Assembly (NCBI GenBank): GCA_033239525.1
Contig: BSYO01000036.1
Span: 8,206,126-8,270,125, forward strand
Origin: Nepenthes gracilis
Taxonomy: Eukaryota; Streptophyta; Magnoliopsida; Caryophyllales; Nepenthaceae
DNA: 64,000 nucleotides
Direction: 5' to 3'
Part shown: positions 44,586 to 54,807 of the stretch, piece by piece
How the letters are laid out: every line of letters starts with the position of its first letter
Numbering within the stretch: position 1 is the stretch's first letter
Notes under the pieces: generated by a model
What the model was told of the DNA's origin: nothing
The model's database searches: none
What the model saw: the letters and a program-made list of their open reading frames with translations, nothing else
Made by a program: the position numbers and the translations under genes

Positions 44586-45295
44586 CTACTTAGGCCGTTT
44601 CGGTTTTTTGAGGATAGATTTCAGCCTAAAGCCCTCAGCGAAAGTGTCCCGACCACTGACTAGAGAAGAGAAAGCAGCATCAGCGACTTGAGCTCCAGGA
44701 GCAGCATCCTTCTGTCTCATACCTGCGAGGTTCCTTCTCAACTGCTCAGTATAGGTGAACTGTCTCGGGTCCCCTCCTTGAGGGTGTGAAGGGCAGTGTG
44801 GACTGAAGAGCTTAAGGCTGAACCTACAACCTCTTCAGGACAATTTGAAATTACAAGAGCGTCCAACCGGTCCGCATCTGTTATATGTTTATGGGGTATA
44901 GGGGCAGCACCTGCATCAAGGTATCCAGTACCATCTACTGTAATTCCACACCTCAATACCTCAACATATGAATCATGGTGCCATTCTTTGTGTTTATCTT
45001 CAAGATGATGATTACCACACGAAAGCACAACAGCCACTGACTGGGCTTGGCCTTCCTGTTTGCCACTAGCAGAGGGCATCCCTAGAGCAGAGCTAGGATC
45101 ATGCCTATCGTAATATGGGTTCGCAGACACTGCCATACTGATGTTTTTCTTATGGACAAATGCCGGGCATATTTCCCTTTGGCACAGACGTTCGGATCCT
45201 TGATATGGTGAAGACTCCGGGCGCGGATCTATCCCTAGTTCTCTGCCGATTGATGTGACGAGTTGGATTTCAGGACTGATTGGTTGGGGGAGGCT
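44586..45295 (-). pseudogene. Unidentified coding remnant upstream of a LINE tail
   Basis: From right to left one frame reads SPEIQLVTSIGRELGIDPRP, then AVSANPYYDRHDPSSALGMP, SCGNHHLEDKHKEWHHDSYV and DGTGYLDAGAAPIPHKHITD, to about 44760. After a frameshift it continues RQFTYTEQLRRNLAGMRQKD, VADAAFSSLVSGRDTFAEGF and LKSILKKPKRPK, to a stop at 44586-44588. It lacks the SIxRI and ELFARQ motifs of the other ORF1 copies. The basic end would suit a LINE ORF1 of another lineage. The His/Cys-containing middle could instead be a captured host exon. I do not recognise the protein. Confidence 0.5.
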
Positions 45296-45405
45296 TTTTT
45301 TTTCCTGGATCAGGTTGATTTGCTACCGAGCGTATATTTCCTTGATCAGGCTTTTCTATCCCTAGTTTATTTTTATTAATACATTTTAATTACTTACAAA
45401 AAAAA
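45296..45405 (+). mobile_element. Diverged LINE tail end
   Basis: It begins with a T-run, contains two TGATCAGG units, and ends TTTTATTAATACATTTTAAT, TACTTAC and poly(A) at 45398-45405. The usual stem-loop is not clear. It is probably a short 3' fragment of a family II or III relative. No TSD was found. Confidence 0.45.
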
Positions 45406-45831
45406 TAACCGGACATATAAATCCAAGTCACTAATGGGTTTTAAATTTCCTGATATCCTCTGAAGTATTCTTGTCTGAGAAAAATACTTGGTTCTGATTG
45501 AGCCCGTGACCCCTTTGCCCATGGTGGTAATGCTTGAGGCATGTTGTAATCGGCTCTAGTGGATGCTGGTTCTCTGTGCTGAAGGCGGGCCTTGGTCCTG
45601 TCCTGAGGAAGGATGATGTTGCTGGACATTCGCCCTGTGAATGCCGGAGTGTAACTGACCCTACTGTGGAGCTGGGTGGTTTGTATTGCTGATGCTGCAA
45701 ATCTATGTTGGTGCACCTATTCTTATTCTGCACTGATGGTTCATTTCCTTTTCGGCTAGAGTTGTCCCACCTGAATGAGTAGCTGCTGCTCTGCATAATT
45801 TCCTTGATAGTATGGCTGTTGTTAGCTAGTT

Positions 45832-47403
45832 TTTTTTTTTGGTAAGTAAGTATTTTGGATTATAGGAAGAAAAAATTACAAAAACTATGATTTAACTCCA
45901 AGTATTTTGACTTGGAATTAAAGCATAAAAAGTTAGGGCATACCCCGAGCAAACGGTACAACAGATAATACCAAAATAGCCTCTAGGAGGACAATTTTCA
46001 ACAAAAAGCAATATAGGCATTAGCCCAGTATACAGGAATTCAAGTTCACCAGGATCAGCAGAACACCAACTGGAGGCAGCCAGCATACTGCCAATGCACC
46101 ATATTAGCCCATCAGCCCATCCAAGATCAGCAAAGGAAAGGAGCCCTCGCATCAAAAATACCGGCATCTACTCAATGCCACACAGCAGCTACTGCATTGT
46201 TCAATAAGGCCACTGTAGGACACTGAACGCAGCTTCAACACCAATCAACTGCCCATTCTTCAGAAGCACCACGCAGCATCCAGCAGATGAGCATCCATGC
46301 ATCCAAGACAGATGGGAGCAATTGAATACATCAGCACGGGATATCTTCAGCAGGCACCAGTAGCAACAAAAAATAGCTCAGCAGCTTCACACTGCAGTCC
46401 AAGGCCGTACCAAACATTGCTACTGCTTCTGCATCAGCACGCAATATAAGACCGGTGCTGAAGTCGGTAACAGAAGATACGTGTCTCCACCATCATCCTT
46501 AATTCTGCCCAAGGGATCTTCAAGCCTACCAAGGGCCTTTTCAGCTGCACCTTGCGTTCGTCCTCAATCAGTAGCAGAAGAGGAAACAGCAACCAAGAAT
46601 TGCAACCCTAGGACCCAGCAGCAGATCAGTGTGGACAGCAAGGAGTCGCCTCAACAAAGATCAAGAGCAGCGTCCTTCATCAACAGCAGGTAGGATTCCA
46701 TGTATAACCATCAGAATCTACCAACACTAGACAGCAGCTCACAACAAGAGTAAAGTGAGAGACACTACCGAAGAAGTGGGCATATGTAATAAACACCTAC
46801 AACCACTTCAGAGAATCAATCACAAGAGGCAATTGACAGCAGAATAGAAAGGCTTTACAGCAACTCCTACTTCAGAAGCGGCACTTCACAGCAAATTCAG
46901 AAACAAATAGCAGCCCACAAAACACTCCACAGGATAGTTCCATTTGCAGCCACAGCTCCTGCTCACATAAGCCAAACAGCAGCATCCCACCATCAAGCAC
47001 AAACCCAAAAAAACCAGGTACTGCACCTACTGCAGCAGTTATCAGGAATGAGGTCGCCGAGCCTTCTTGGAGGCAGATTTACGTCGTCTGCGTTCAGCAG
47101 CCACTCGTTCCCACCCATTTATAGCCTGCCGAGCAAATAGCTCATCCATATAACGTTGGCGGTCGTCATAAACATAGTCTTCATCACCAGCAACAGGATT
47201 CGTAGAGGACTTAGCAGGGCCAACACTACAGCCAGAATCCATGGTAACAGCCACTAAAGGATCGGAAATCACATCCGAGCAAACTGTATCAGGGACCGGC
47301 GATGGCTCAGGTCGATGAGCATGTTCAGCTGGAACCACAAAACCATCACCAGATGGATCATTAAGGCTCATTTCGGGAGAAGAAGCAAAACTGTGTTTTG
47401 CTT
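45832..47403 (-). mobile_element. ORF1-only LINE (half-LINE), 1.57 kb
   Basis: The flanks GCTGTTGTTAGCTAGTT (45815-45831) and GCTGTTATTAGCTAGTT (47404-47420) are a 17-bp TSD with one mismatch. T-run, GGTAAGTAAGTATTTTGG, stem-loop and GGGCATACCCCGAGC are followed by about 1.05 kb of 3' UTR and the ORF1 C-terminus (47042-47395). No ORF2 lies between. The 5' terminus (47403 leftwards) begins with the palindrome AAGCAAAACACAGTTTTGCT, sharing CACAGTTTT with the SINE end. Confidence 0.9.
47042..47395 (-). pseudogene. LINE ORF1 C-terminal fragment
   Basis: About 110 codons are open. NDPSGDGFVVPAEHAHRPEP is followed by VAVTMDSGCSVGPAKSSTNP, and then RQRYMDELFARQAINGWERV with a highly basic end (AAERRRRKSASKKARRPHS) at a stop at 47042. 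It is very close to the C-terminus at 53700-53844. The SIxRI motif lies upstream of the truncation point and is absent. Confidence 0.88.
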
Positions 47404-47932
47404 GCTGTTATTAGCTAGTTGTTGAAAGCATTTGAAGCTGTCTGGCGATGACACAGTGCTTGCTGTTCAACATAAGGCGGTTTTTGTTTCCTCCTAGAGG
47501 TCCCTTTTTTGTTTTAAATTTTAGTATCTTCTGATGTACCAAGTTGCTCGGAGTATGCCCTAGCGTTATATGCTTTAACTCCAAGTCAAAATACTTGGAG
47601 ATAAAGTATAGATAGTATAAATTTTTTCTCCCTTTAATCCAAATTTACTTGCTTACTAAAAAAAAGATATCCAATAAACGAAGGCTGATTATTCACTACG
47701 AAATCAAGAGCATGGCCTGGCCAATCAGCATGCGAAGGAATGGAGTTCAGAAGCTCATCAGCCTCCCGGAAAGCTTCTTTCAGAGTTTTGTTCTCAACCG
47801 CCTGATCACCTGATGCTGCATTAGGTTGCTCAGGATCAACATCAACCTGAGAGCAACCAACCAATGTGTTGCTATGATCCTTCTCATTTTCAGAAGTAAC
47901 CAAACCCAGAGAAGCAGCAGTAAGAGAAGAAC

Positions 47933-47951
47933 TTTTTTTTTTTGGTAAGTA
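47933..47951 (-). mobile_element. Micro-insertion 8: 19 bp, A11 plus TACTTACC
   Basis: The insert, on the plus strand, is eleven T residues and GGTAAGTA. The perfect 14-bp TSD AGTAAGAGAAGAAC lies at 47919-47932 and 47952-47965. It lies in the acidic region of the split ORF1 and shifts its frame. Because the tail repeats AAGT, the exact insert/TSD border may shift by up to 4 nt. Confidence 0.92.
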
Positions 47952-48555
47952 AGTAAGAGAAGAACATAAGGCCGGAGCCTTCTCCAAACCATCCGCAACC
48001 ATCTGCTCAGCTGCTTGTGGGCACTAAACCTCCAGGTCCTTAACAATTTCAGAATCACAGTCAGCAAGAAGGGGGGCAAAGGGGTTGGCAGAGCAGTCAG
48101 CTACAACATCTTCTTTCTGCAGGCCATCCGTGGAGCCAATATGTAGAGATCGATTCCTATGCACAGCTCATTTCTTATGAGCCTTACCAGCAGAAGAAAA
48201 AATCCTCTTAGATTTGCATTTGGACTCCTCATGTCCAAGAAGTAGGCAATGGCCACATCTAGTTGGCTTCCAAGAATATTCAACATTTACCACAGATTCA
48301 AAGGCTGAAATAGAGGATGGATCGGAGCTCGACTTTAGGACAATTCTTGTGGGAAAGGAAGCATCCGCATCAATCTCAACACAAATCCAGGCAACATCAA
48401 TTTTCTCCATTTTGGCAGTTCTAGGACATAGTTGAATTGGCTTCCCAATCGCACTGGTAACCCAACCAAGCCCCATAAGAGACCAAAATTCTTTTTTTTG
48501 GTAAGTAATAAAATTTGGATTAATGGGAGAAAAAATTTACAAGCTATGATTTATC

Positions 48556-51162
48556 TTTTTTTTTGGTAAGTAAGTATTTTGGATTATAGGGAGAAAAATT
48601 TATAAAATCTATGTTTTATCTCCAAGTATTTTCACTTGGAAATAGAACATAAAAAGTTAGGGCATACCCCGAGCAAACGGTACAACAGATAATACCAAAA
48701 TAGCCTCTAGGAGGACAACGTTCAACAGAAAAACAACATATATAATCTGAAATTACACATAATCAGACACACAATCCAACATTGCAGGAGCATCTTGCGG
48801 TGCAACGCAAGCAACACCTGGGCAGTTCACTTGCAGTGCAACCGGTCGGACCAGCTTCAGCGTTGGACAAACTGGCAACTGGAACAGCCGCCAGCACCAA
48901 ATACTCCGTCCATTTAGGAACACCACCATAGCAATGGCCTGGGCACACCCAGCACATCACTTTGGCGGGCGCCAGCACAGCCCCAACAGCACAAAATCCA
49001 AGTGTATAATCATCGTACACCACAGCATCACAGCCCCATTTGCTGTCATTCAGCAGTTGATTCACCCAAACCAACGAATGCAGCAACCCGAAACCGAGCT
49101 CCCTCAGAAACTCATACTGGCCACAAGGCAACCAGCAGCATCTTGGGTGGAGCAACATTGAGAACGAAATCCACCCACCCAACAAAGCCAAGAGCGAGCA
49201 TTGATACCTCCCTTGATCCACCATAAATACAGAGCGAATAGATGCAATCTAGCATCAGCAAAGCAGGATGCAGGGAGCAGGATGCAGCAAAAAGACAGAA
49301 TAGCCGGCTCAGCACCAAATATTCCATCAACTCTTGGACGCACCAGTATGGGTCACTGTACATCCATCAACATATTCACCTCCAGCAGATTTCAGGAGGA
49401 AAGGAAGATTAATGCATAAAACCATCAGCCGCTGCCCCTTCATCAATTCCTGGCAGTGAAACTCTACCAACTTGGAATCAGAATGCAGAAACAGCTGCAC
49501 AGCTCCAGCCTCGAACAAAACAAGCTCCAAACAGCAGAAGGAGCAAAACTGAATTCGCCCATCGCACCAGAGAGCAGAACGGTTCTGCAAACGGTGACAG
49601 TAGCATAGAAAGGCTTTACAGCACCTCCAACATCAATAACTGCTCGCCGAAGCGGAATTGGCTTGGTGGTTAAACACACGGAAGTGTGCCTCCCCCACCC
49701 AGGTTCAATCCCCCGCGGAAGCACCAAGTGGTACTGTGCCTCCCAAAAAATCCCGCAAGGGGTTTCTGGGTTATGGGGCCGCGAGTGCGGTGGGGCCAGT
49801 CACTATAAAAAGCTTACCCTTGATACAGTTTTAGCTTACCAAAAAAAAAAAAAAATCAATAACTGCTCTTCACAGCAAAAAAACTGCCAATAACAGAAAG
49901 AAAATGGCAAATGGATAGGCCAAGCCTAATCCACTACCCAATAAGGTTCACCAGCATCCGACCAGAGCCGCGCCAACTCAACCGCACACCACCATAGAGT
50001 TCCAAAGCCAAAGCTGCACGGTCCCCCTTCCGCCCAACAGGAAAGAACCTCATAGGCAGAGGCGCGCATAGAGTCGGCATGTCTAGATAGTCATCTGCGC
50101 GTAACTGCAGAGCTACAAAAAGAGCCCATTCAAGCTTCGTGGCTTCACCGAAAGCCAAATACCAATTGACTAGAGAATAATCCATTCAAATACAGCAAGA
50201 TCAATCAAAGGAAGCACCCTACGGAGGCAACAACCGGCGTGAACTCACCTCTACAGGACAGCCACTACAGCCAAAAATATCACTGTCGGATCAACATACC
50301 ACAGCCGTAAAGCCCCACCCCGAGCGAGATGGGCACCCCAACCCAACCAACAGGGGTGAATCACATTGGCAATGGAACATCAATCAGCAGCCCAAAAATA
50401 GTTTCAAGCACCAGCAGCGGCGAACAGGGAGCGAGACCCACCGGAGGCCGAGAGGAAGCAACTCGAAGCCACACATCCGAGAGACCAACACCGCTGCCAA
50501 TCCATATCATATGCATCCAAGCAAGTCTCCAAAAATAAGCACAAGGAAAGATCCCCATCGCACTAGAAAGTTCAAAGGCATCCAAAGGTCCACTACGGGC
50601 GCTTCAATGCATCTCGCCAAGCATCACCATACCAAAGACAACACGGAATCCCCCAAAACCGTTCACCGGATGGGAACGACCCGAGGCATCGGCACCTGGA
50701 GCGCACCCCGGACCTTGAAAGCCCCATCCCAATCTGAATGGTAGAGACGATACAAGAGCAAACCCTAGCGCTAAACCGAGGAGAAAAGGAAACGAGGCCC
50801 GAAGAGAGATGCGAGGACTCAAAGGATGAGCGCGACGCACTCGGAGGCCAAGCGCCCCACTACGCAATCTTCAACGGATGAAGAGCCTTCGCCCCAATCA
50901 AGGCGAAAAGAAGATTAAACTCGCAGCCGATCGAAAGCTTTCGAGGACGCCGTGAACGCAAATCCAGAGCAGGATACGGAAGGGGAGACGGATAGCCGGG
51001 AGGAGGGTCGGGCAAGCAACCGAGGCGGGGCCATGGCGGTCGCCAGTGCCACCCGGCACCCCAAGGAGGAATCGCGAGACGACGCCGCCGGGCAATTCAA
51101 AATTCAAACACGAATTTTGAAAACGAAGAGAGAAGCGAGAGCTTCTCTCTCTAGGCGGGCTC
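48556..51162 (-). mobile_element. Family I short non-coding LINE derivative with a SINE inside
   Basis: It is flanked by the perfect 16-bp TSD CAAGCTATGATTTATC (48540-48555 and 51163-51178), which lies in a stem arm of the host tail. T-run, GGTAAGTAAGTATTTTGG, stem-loop and GGGCATACCCCGAGC follow. The 5' end has GAGAGAAGC (51128-51136) paired with GCTTCTCTC (51141-51149) and an AT inverted repeat near 51095-51122. A GC-rich leader and then TGCTG-type 3' UTR complete it, with no ORF. About 2.4 kb without the SINE (49646-49855). Confidence 0.93.
49646..49855 (+). mobile_element. tRNA-derived SINE, complete
   Basis: It is flanked by the perfect 14-bp TSD ATCAATAACTGCTC (49632-49645 and 49855-49868). 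An A-box-like TGGCTTGGTGGTTA (49660-49673) and a B box GGTTCAATCCC (49702-49712) mark a tRNA-type internal Pol III promoter. The body contains GGGGCCGCGAGTGCGGTGGG and AAAAAGCTTACCCTTG, and ends CAGTTTTAGCTTACC plus 15 A residues. The terminal CTTACC(A)n matches the LINE tails, which suggests the LINE machinery moves it. It is not a tRNA gene: there is no cloverleaf. Confidence 0.93.
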
Positions 51163-53087
51163 CAAGCTATGATTTATCACCAAGTGTTTTTTCGACTTGG
51201 GGATAAAGCATAAGTGTTAGGGTATACCCAGAGCACGTTGATACATCAGATAATACCAACAGAGTAACTGTGACAAAAGTCATTAAGAACAATCACAATA
51301 TCAAAGTCGACATTCAAAACGCGGATCCGATTCGGCACTTGAAACGCACGTCGAAAACGCACATAAACCGCAGATCCATATCGGCACACTAAGAGCCACT
51401 CCGGCTAATAAAAGGCAAAAAGCCATCCGGCCTTCAAGCCTCTCACAGTTTACACCGGCTTTCAAGCAACTCCGGTCTTAATTCACTCCGGCTATTAAGC
51501 GACTCACAAATCACTCCGGCTTCCAATCAACTCCGGTATTTGAAAGGCACAAGGCCACTCCGGCCTCAAAAGACGCAACAGGCCTTCGAGAGACGGAAGG
51601 CCACTCCGCCCTGAAAGAGAGTGTAATCCACTCCGTCCTTCAAGAAGTGCAAGGCCACATCAGTCAAATGGACTCCGAACTCATCAAGCCGCTCTGTCCT
51701 CCAAGATGCTAAAGGCCACTCCGTCCAAAGGACTCCGGATTTTTGAGGAAAAAGCACTCCGTCATTTAAGGAGCACTCGCCGAAGCGGAATTGGGTTGGT
51801 GGTTAAACACATGGAAGTGTGCCTCCCCCACCTGTGTTCGATCTCCCGCGGAAGCACCAAAGTGGTAATCTTGTGCCTCCCAAAAATCCCTTGAGGGTTT
51901 TCAGGTTATGGGGGCCGCATGCGGTGGCTACCACTATATAAAAAAGCTTACCCTTAACACAGTTTGTCTCTCGGTGGATTTTTTGACTAATGTCCCTATT
52001 GAATTCTCGACTCCAATGGGCTTAAGTTTGGATTTGCTAGTAGGATTGGCAAACCGATCATGTGATCTCAAACCGCCACTATGCATCGGGTGCATGTGGC
52101 GAGTTTGTGTTGAGTTGAAGAAGGATGATCCTCGACCAAAGCCAAAAATTAGGATTCCGCGTTTGATCTTTGCACCTTCCAGGTGGTTGTGGTTAATGTT
52201 GCTTATCACTCAAAGTAGGTTGTTAACGGCTTTCATGATTTGAAGGAACTCGCCGACCTGCCTAAGGCCCCCGTTTCTCGATCTTGCTTTCGGGTTGAAC
52301 CTGCATTTCCTGTTGTGGGGTTCCCATGTAGCAAGGTTGAAACCTCTCCTGATCGTGGTATGGATGCTTTGTTTCAGCAGAAGTGTTGTTCTACCATTGA
52401 TGATTGCCCTGCATGTGAGCTGATTTCCTCACCGCCTCCCCAACCTTCTGAAAATGCTCCCGCTTCCGCAAAGCTTTTGCGAAAGTGCTCCTTGCTAGGC
52501 TCTCCCATTATCTTGCGATCTTGATGGATCGAAGGTCCTCTAGCCGAGGCTCTTCCTTTTTGGGAGGCGCGGGTGCGGATTCTCGGATGCATATGGACCT
52601 TACCGTGGAGGCTTGTGATGATGAGCCTTCTAAAGTGGGGGTTGCCACACTCGATCACCAACATTTGGATATGGCCGCCCCGCCTGGTACGATTCTCGTT
52701 GCCGCCCCCTTCCTTGGTCGCCCCGTAATCTCGGATGTGCAAACTCCGGAGATTGTTCAGGCTGCTGGTGATCCTGGGGTGAGTTGTGTGGGGGCATCAG
52801 CTGTGAGATGTGAACCCCTCTCTGAGGATGAAGTCCACCCATTGGTGGGAGCTGCTGAAGGGTTGGTGGCTGTTGGTACTGTCACTATTTTGGATCCCAA
52901 AGATGGCCCTGCCTCTTGCTCTTTGGATCTAGATAGGTTTCTAGTTGAGGTCCCAACTATGCATGACTCTTCTAGTGGGGTCCTTAAGCCCTCTTTGTCC
53001 ACTCCCTTGGCTTCCGATCAAGTGCTTTGTAACCTGGCGTCCATTAACCAGATTGATGGCCTTCCAGCTAGAGACTTGTCTCAAGTA

Positions 53088-53420
53088 GATGTAGCTGCTG
53101 TGTGGCATTGAGTTTTGCTGGCTGCCTCCAGATGGTGTATGCTGTGTGGCAACCGTAAGATGCGTCGCAGACCGCAAGATGCTCTGCTATGTTGATGATT
53201 GTGTATCACATTTTTATGTGTAATTTGGATTACATATGTTGTTTTTGTTGAACGTTGTCCTCTCGAGAGGCTATTTTGGTATTATACATTTCTAGATTAG
53301 CTCGGGGTATGCCCTAGCTCTCTATGTTTTAATTCCAAGTCAAAATACTTGGAGTTAAAACATAGCTTTTGTAATTTTTTCTCCCTATAATCCAAAATAC
53401 TTACTTACCAAAAAAAAAAA
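53088..53420 (+). mobile_element. Family I LINE 3' fragment, 333 bp, inside ORF1
   Basis: The flanks AGACTTGTCTCAAGTA (53072-53087) and AGACTTGGCTCAAGTA (53421-53436) are a 16-bp TSD with one mismatch. The fragment carries GCTCGGGGTATGCCCTAGC, the stem-loop (53324-53363), CTCCCTATAATCC, ACTTACTTACC and poly(A). It replaces no sequence; the ORF1 reads through when it is removed. Confidence 0.92.
53324..53363 (+). promoter_or_regulatory. Stem-loop in a LINE 3' tail
   Basis: Arms ATGTTTTAATTCCAAGT (53324-53340) and ACTTGGAGTTAAAACAT (53347-53363) pair over 17 positions, one of them G-U, around the loop CAAAAT. Compared with the copy at 33479 the outer arm bases differ on both sides while pairing is kept. 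Confidence 0.85.
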
Positions 53421-54807
53421 AGACTTGGCTCAAGTAAATTGCCTAATTCCTGGGGACGAAGACTCTACACCGGAGTCTATTGCGCGGATCGTCCGTAAAT
53501 ACAACCTGGATGCTCCTTCTTCCGGTATGCGCCTTAAGGTCCCAATTGTAGATGGCCCTATGGATCCAGCTGAGCTTATGAATCGATCTATTCAAAGACC
53601 GGTCCCCGCCACTGGATGCTCGGCTGTGAATTCTGAGCCAACTGTGGCTGTTACCATGGAATCTGGTAGTGATTTTGGTTCTGCTAAATCCTCTCTGAAT
53701 CCTGTTGATGGTGGTGTGGGTCATGAAGACCGCCAACGATACATGGATGAGCTTTTTGCTAGGCAGGCTATTAACGGGTGGGAACGAGTGGTGGCTGAAC
53801 GCAGACGACGTAAATCTGCTTCCAAGAAAGCCCGGCGTCCTTAATCCTGATAATTGCTGAAGTGGATGCTGTGTCCGGTTGCCTGCTGCTGTTGGTTTTT
53901 AGTGTGCTGATTCTTTGCTGATTCTGAATTGGCGGATTTGTGAAGCTTGGTTTGGGGTTTTGCCTTCCTAATCCATGGATTTTCCTGGTCTAATAGTATG
54001 TGAGGCATGCTGTTTTTTTTTTTTTTGTGGTGCTTATGCAGTATTACAAGTAGATGCTGGTTTGGGGGGTCTGTCATCCTCGTGCTGCTGCTGAGAAGCA
54101 TCAGTTGTTCCTGATGGAAGAGGTGCAGCCAGGCAGATGCTGAATTGCTGCCCTCTGGGAAGTCCATTGTCACTAAAATGCAAAATGCATTGGTATACTG
54201 CTTGATGAGGTTGGAGCCTTGGATTTAAGGATTCTTTTGAGTTGTTGCTGCTATGTTAAATAGCCGAAGATGATGCTGCTGGTCTCGGAGCTGGAGCATT
54301 CTGCTGTCTCATGTGCAGTGTGCCTATGGCGTGCCACTGTGAGAAGCCGTTTTTGTGTGTCAGCTTCTACATGCTGCGTTTAGTTTTGTTTATGATGGAA
54401 AGGTCATATTTTGTCGTTTTCGGTAAACGCTGTCCTCCTAGAGGCCATTTTGTATACTTTGATGTACTGTCCGCTCGGGGTATGCCCTAACGTTTATGTT
54501 TTATCTTCAAGTCAAAATACTTAGAGATAAACATATTTTTTATAATTTTTTTCTCCCATTAATCCAAAATACTTACTTACCAAAAAAAAAACATTTAAGG
54601 AGCACTCCGTCTCTTAATCAGCAGAAAGAGCGCAAGGCAGCTCCGGCCATCAAGAAACCAGCCTCATCGTACGCATGTTCACTCTGCCAAAGAGAGTATA
54701 TAGATCACCCCCGAGTCACTCCGGTCAAAAGCACATCGGCCTCATACGCCACTCCGGCCTCATATCAAATTGGCAATAAACCCAAATCGGATGAAACCAT
54801 CCAGCAT

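Larger units (their letters stand above)
42476..45295 (-). mobile_element. LINE tail joined to an unidentified coding remnant, interrupted
   Basis: A T-run (42476-42485) is followed by GGTAAGTAAAGTGCATT and a stem-loop with arms TATATTCTAATCCAAGT and ACTTGGAGGTAGAATATA. The second arm is split by an insertion at 42571-43934. The usual GCTCGGGG motif is eroded. Further 5' (rightwards) lies about 0.4 kb of non-coding sequence, then a decayed coding stretch (44586-45295). Inserted in it are the 44130-44360 element and micro-insertion 7. The 5' end is set at a T-run at 45296. No TSD was found. Confidence 0.6.
45459..47665 (+). mobile_element. Family I LINE 3' UTR copy, interrupted
   Basis: TGCTG-rich 3' UTR and a tail are present: GCTCGGAGTATGCCCTAGC, stem arms with TTTAACTCCAAGT, TCTCCCTTTAATCC, TTGCTTACT and poly(A) at 47658-47665. 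It is split by the 45832-47403 element. The flank match is only GATATCC (45452-45458 and 47666-47672). Removal of the segment does rejoin the surrounding ORF1 frame, which supports it. Confidence 0.75.
51968..53844 (+). pseudogene. LINE ORF1 from mid-DUF4283 to C-terminus, fused to a SINE
   Basis: It starts in the DUF4283 domain (LTNVPIEFSTPMGLS, then CVELKKDDPRPKPKIRIPR, about 51975-52170) with frameshifts. Pieces at 52240-52520 and 52485-53087 continue, the latter open through DLTVEACDDEPSKVGVATLD to LASINQIDGLPARDLSQV. Across the 53088-53420 insertion the frame resumes with NCLIPGDEDSTPESIARIVR, KYNLD and, at the end, RQRYMDELFARQAINGWERV with a basic tail to a stop at 53842-53844. No zinc knuckle is visible. 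About 0.7 kb of 3' UTR follows, with no ORF2. Confidence 0.87.
51779..54591 (+). mobile_element. Chimeric retroposon: SINE head fused to an ORF1-only LINE
   Basis: One perfect 16-bp TSD, CATTTAAGGAGCACTC, flanks the whole unit (51763-51778 and 54592-54607). Its 5' end is the SINE start (about 51779-51966, with A- and B-box-like sequences). Its 3' end is a normal family I tail (GCTCGGGGTATGCCCTAAC, stem-loop from 54496, TCTCCCATTAATCC, ACTTACTTACC, poly(A) to 54591). The SINE has no poly(A) of its own at the junction (ACACAGTTT then GTCTCTCGG near 51965). It therefore was not an independent insertion. It is interrupted by 53088-53420. Confidence 0.92.

Noticed and set aside
49646..49735. A possible tRNA gene, because of A and B boxes
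   Set aside because: No acceptor or anticodon stems can be formed and the unit ends in a SINE body with poly(A) and a TSD.
53995..54035. A T-run at 54012 as a ninth micro-insertion
   Set aside because: The paralogous place near 31330 reads GCTGTGTTTTGTGG and lacks it, so a change did occur. However, there is no LINE-derived base and no clear TSD, and simple T-run expansion is enough.
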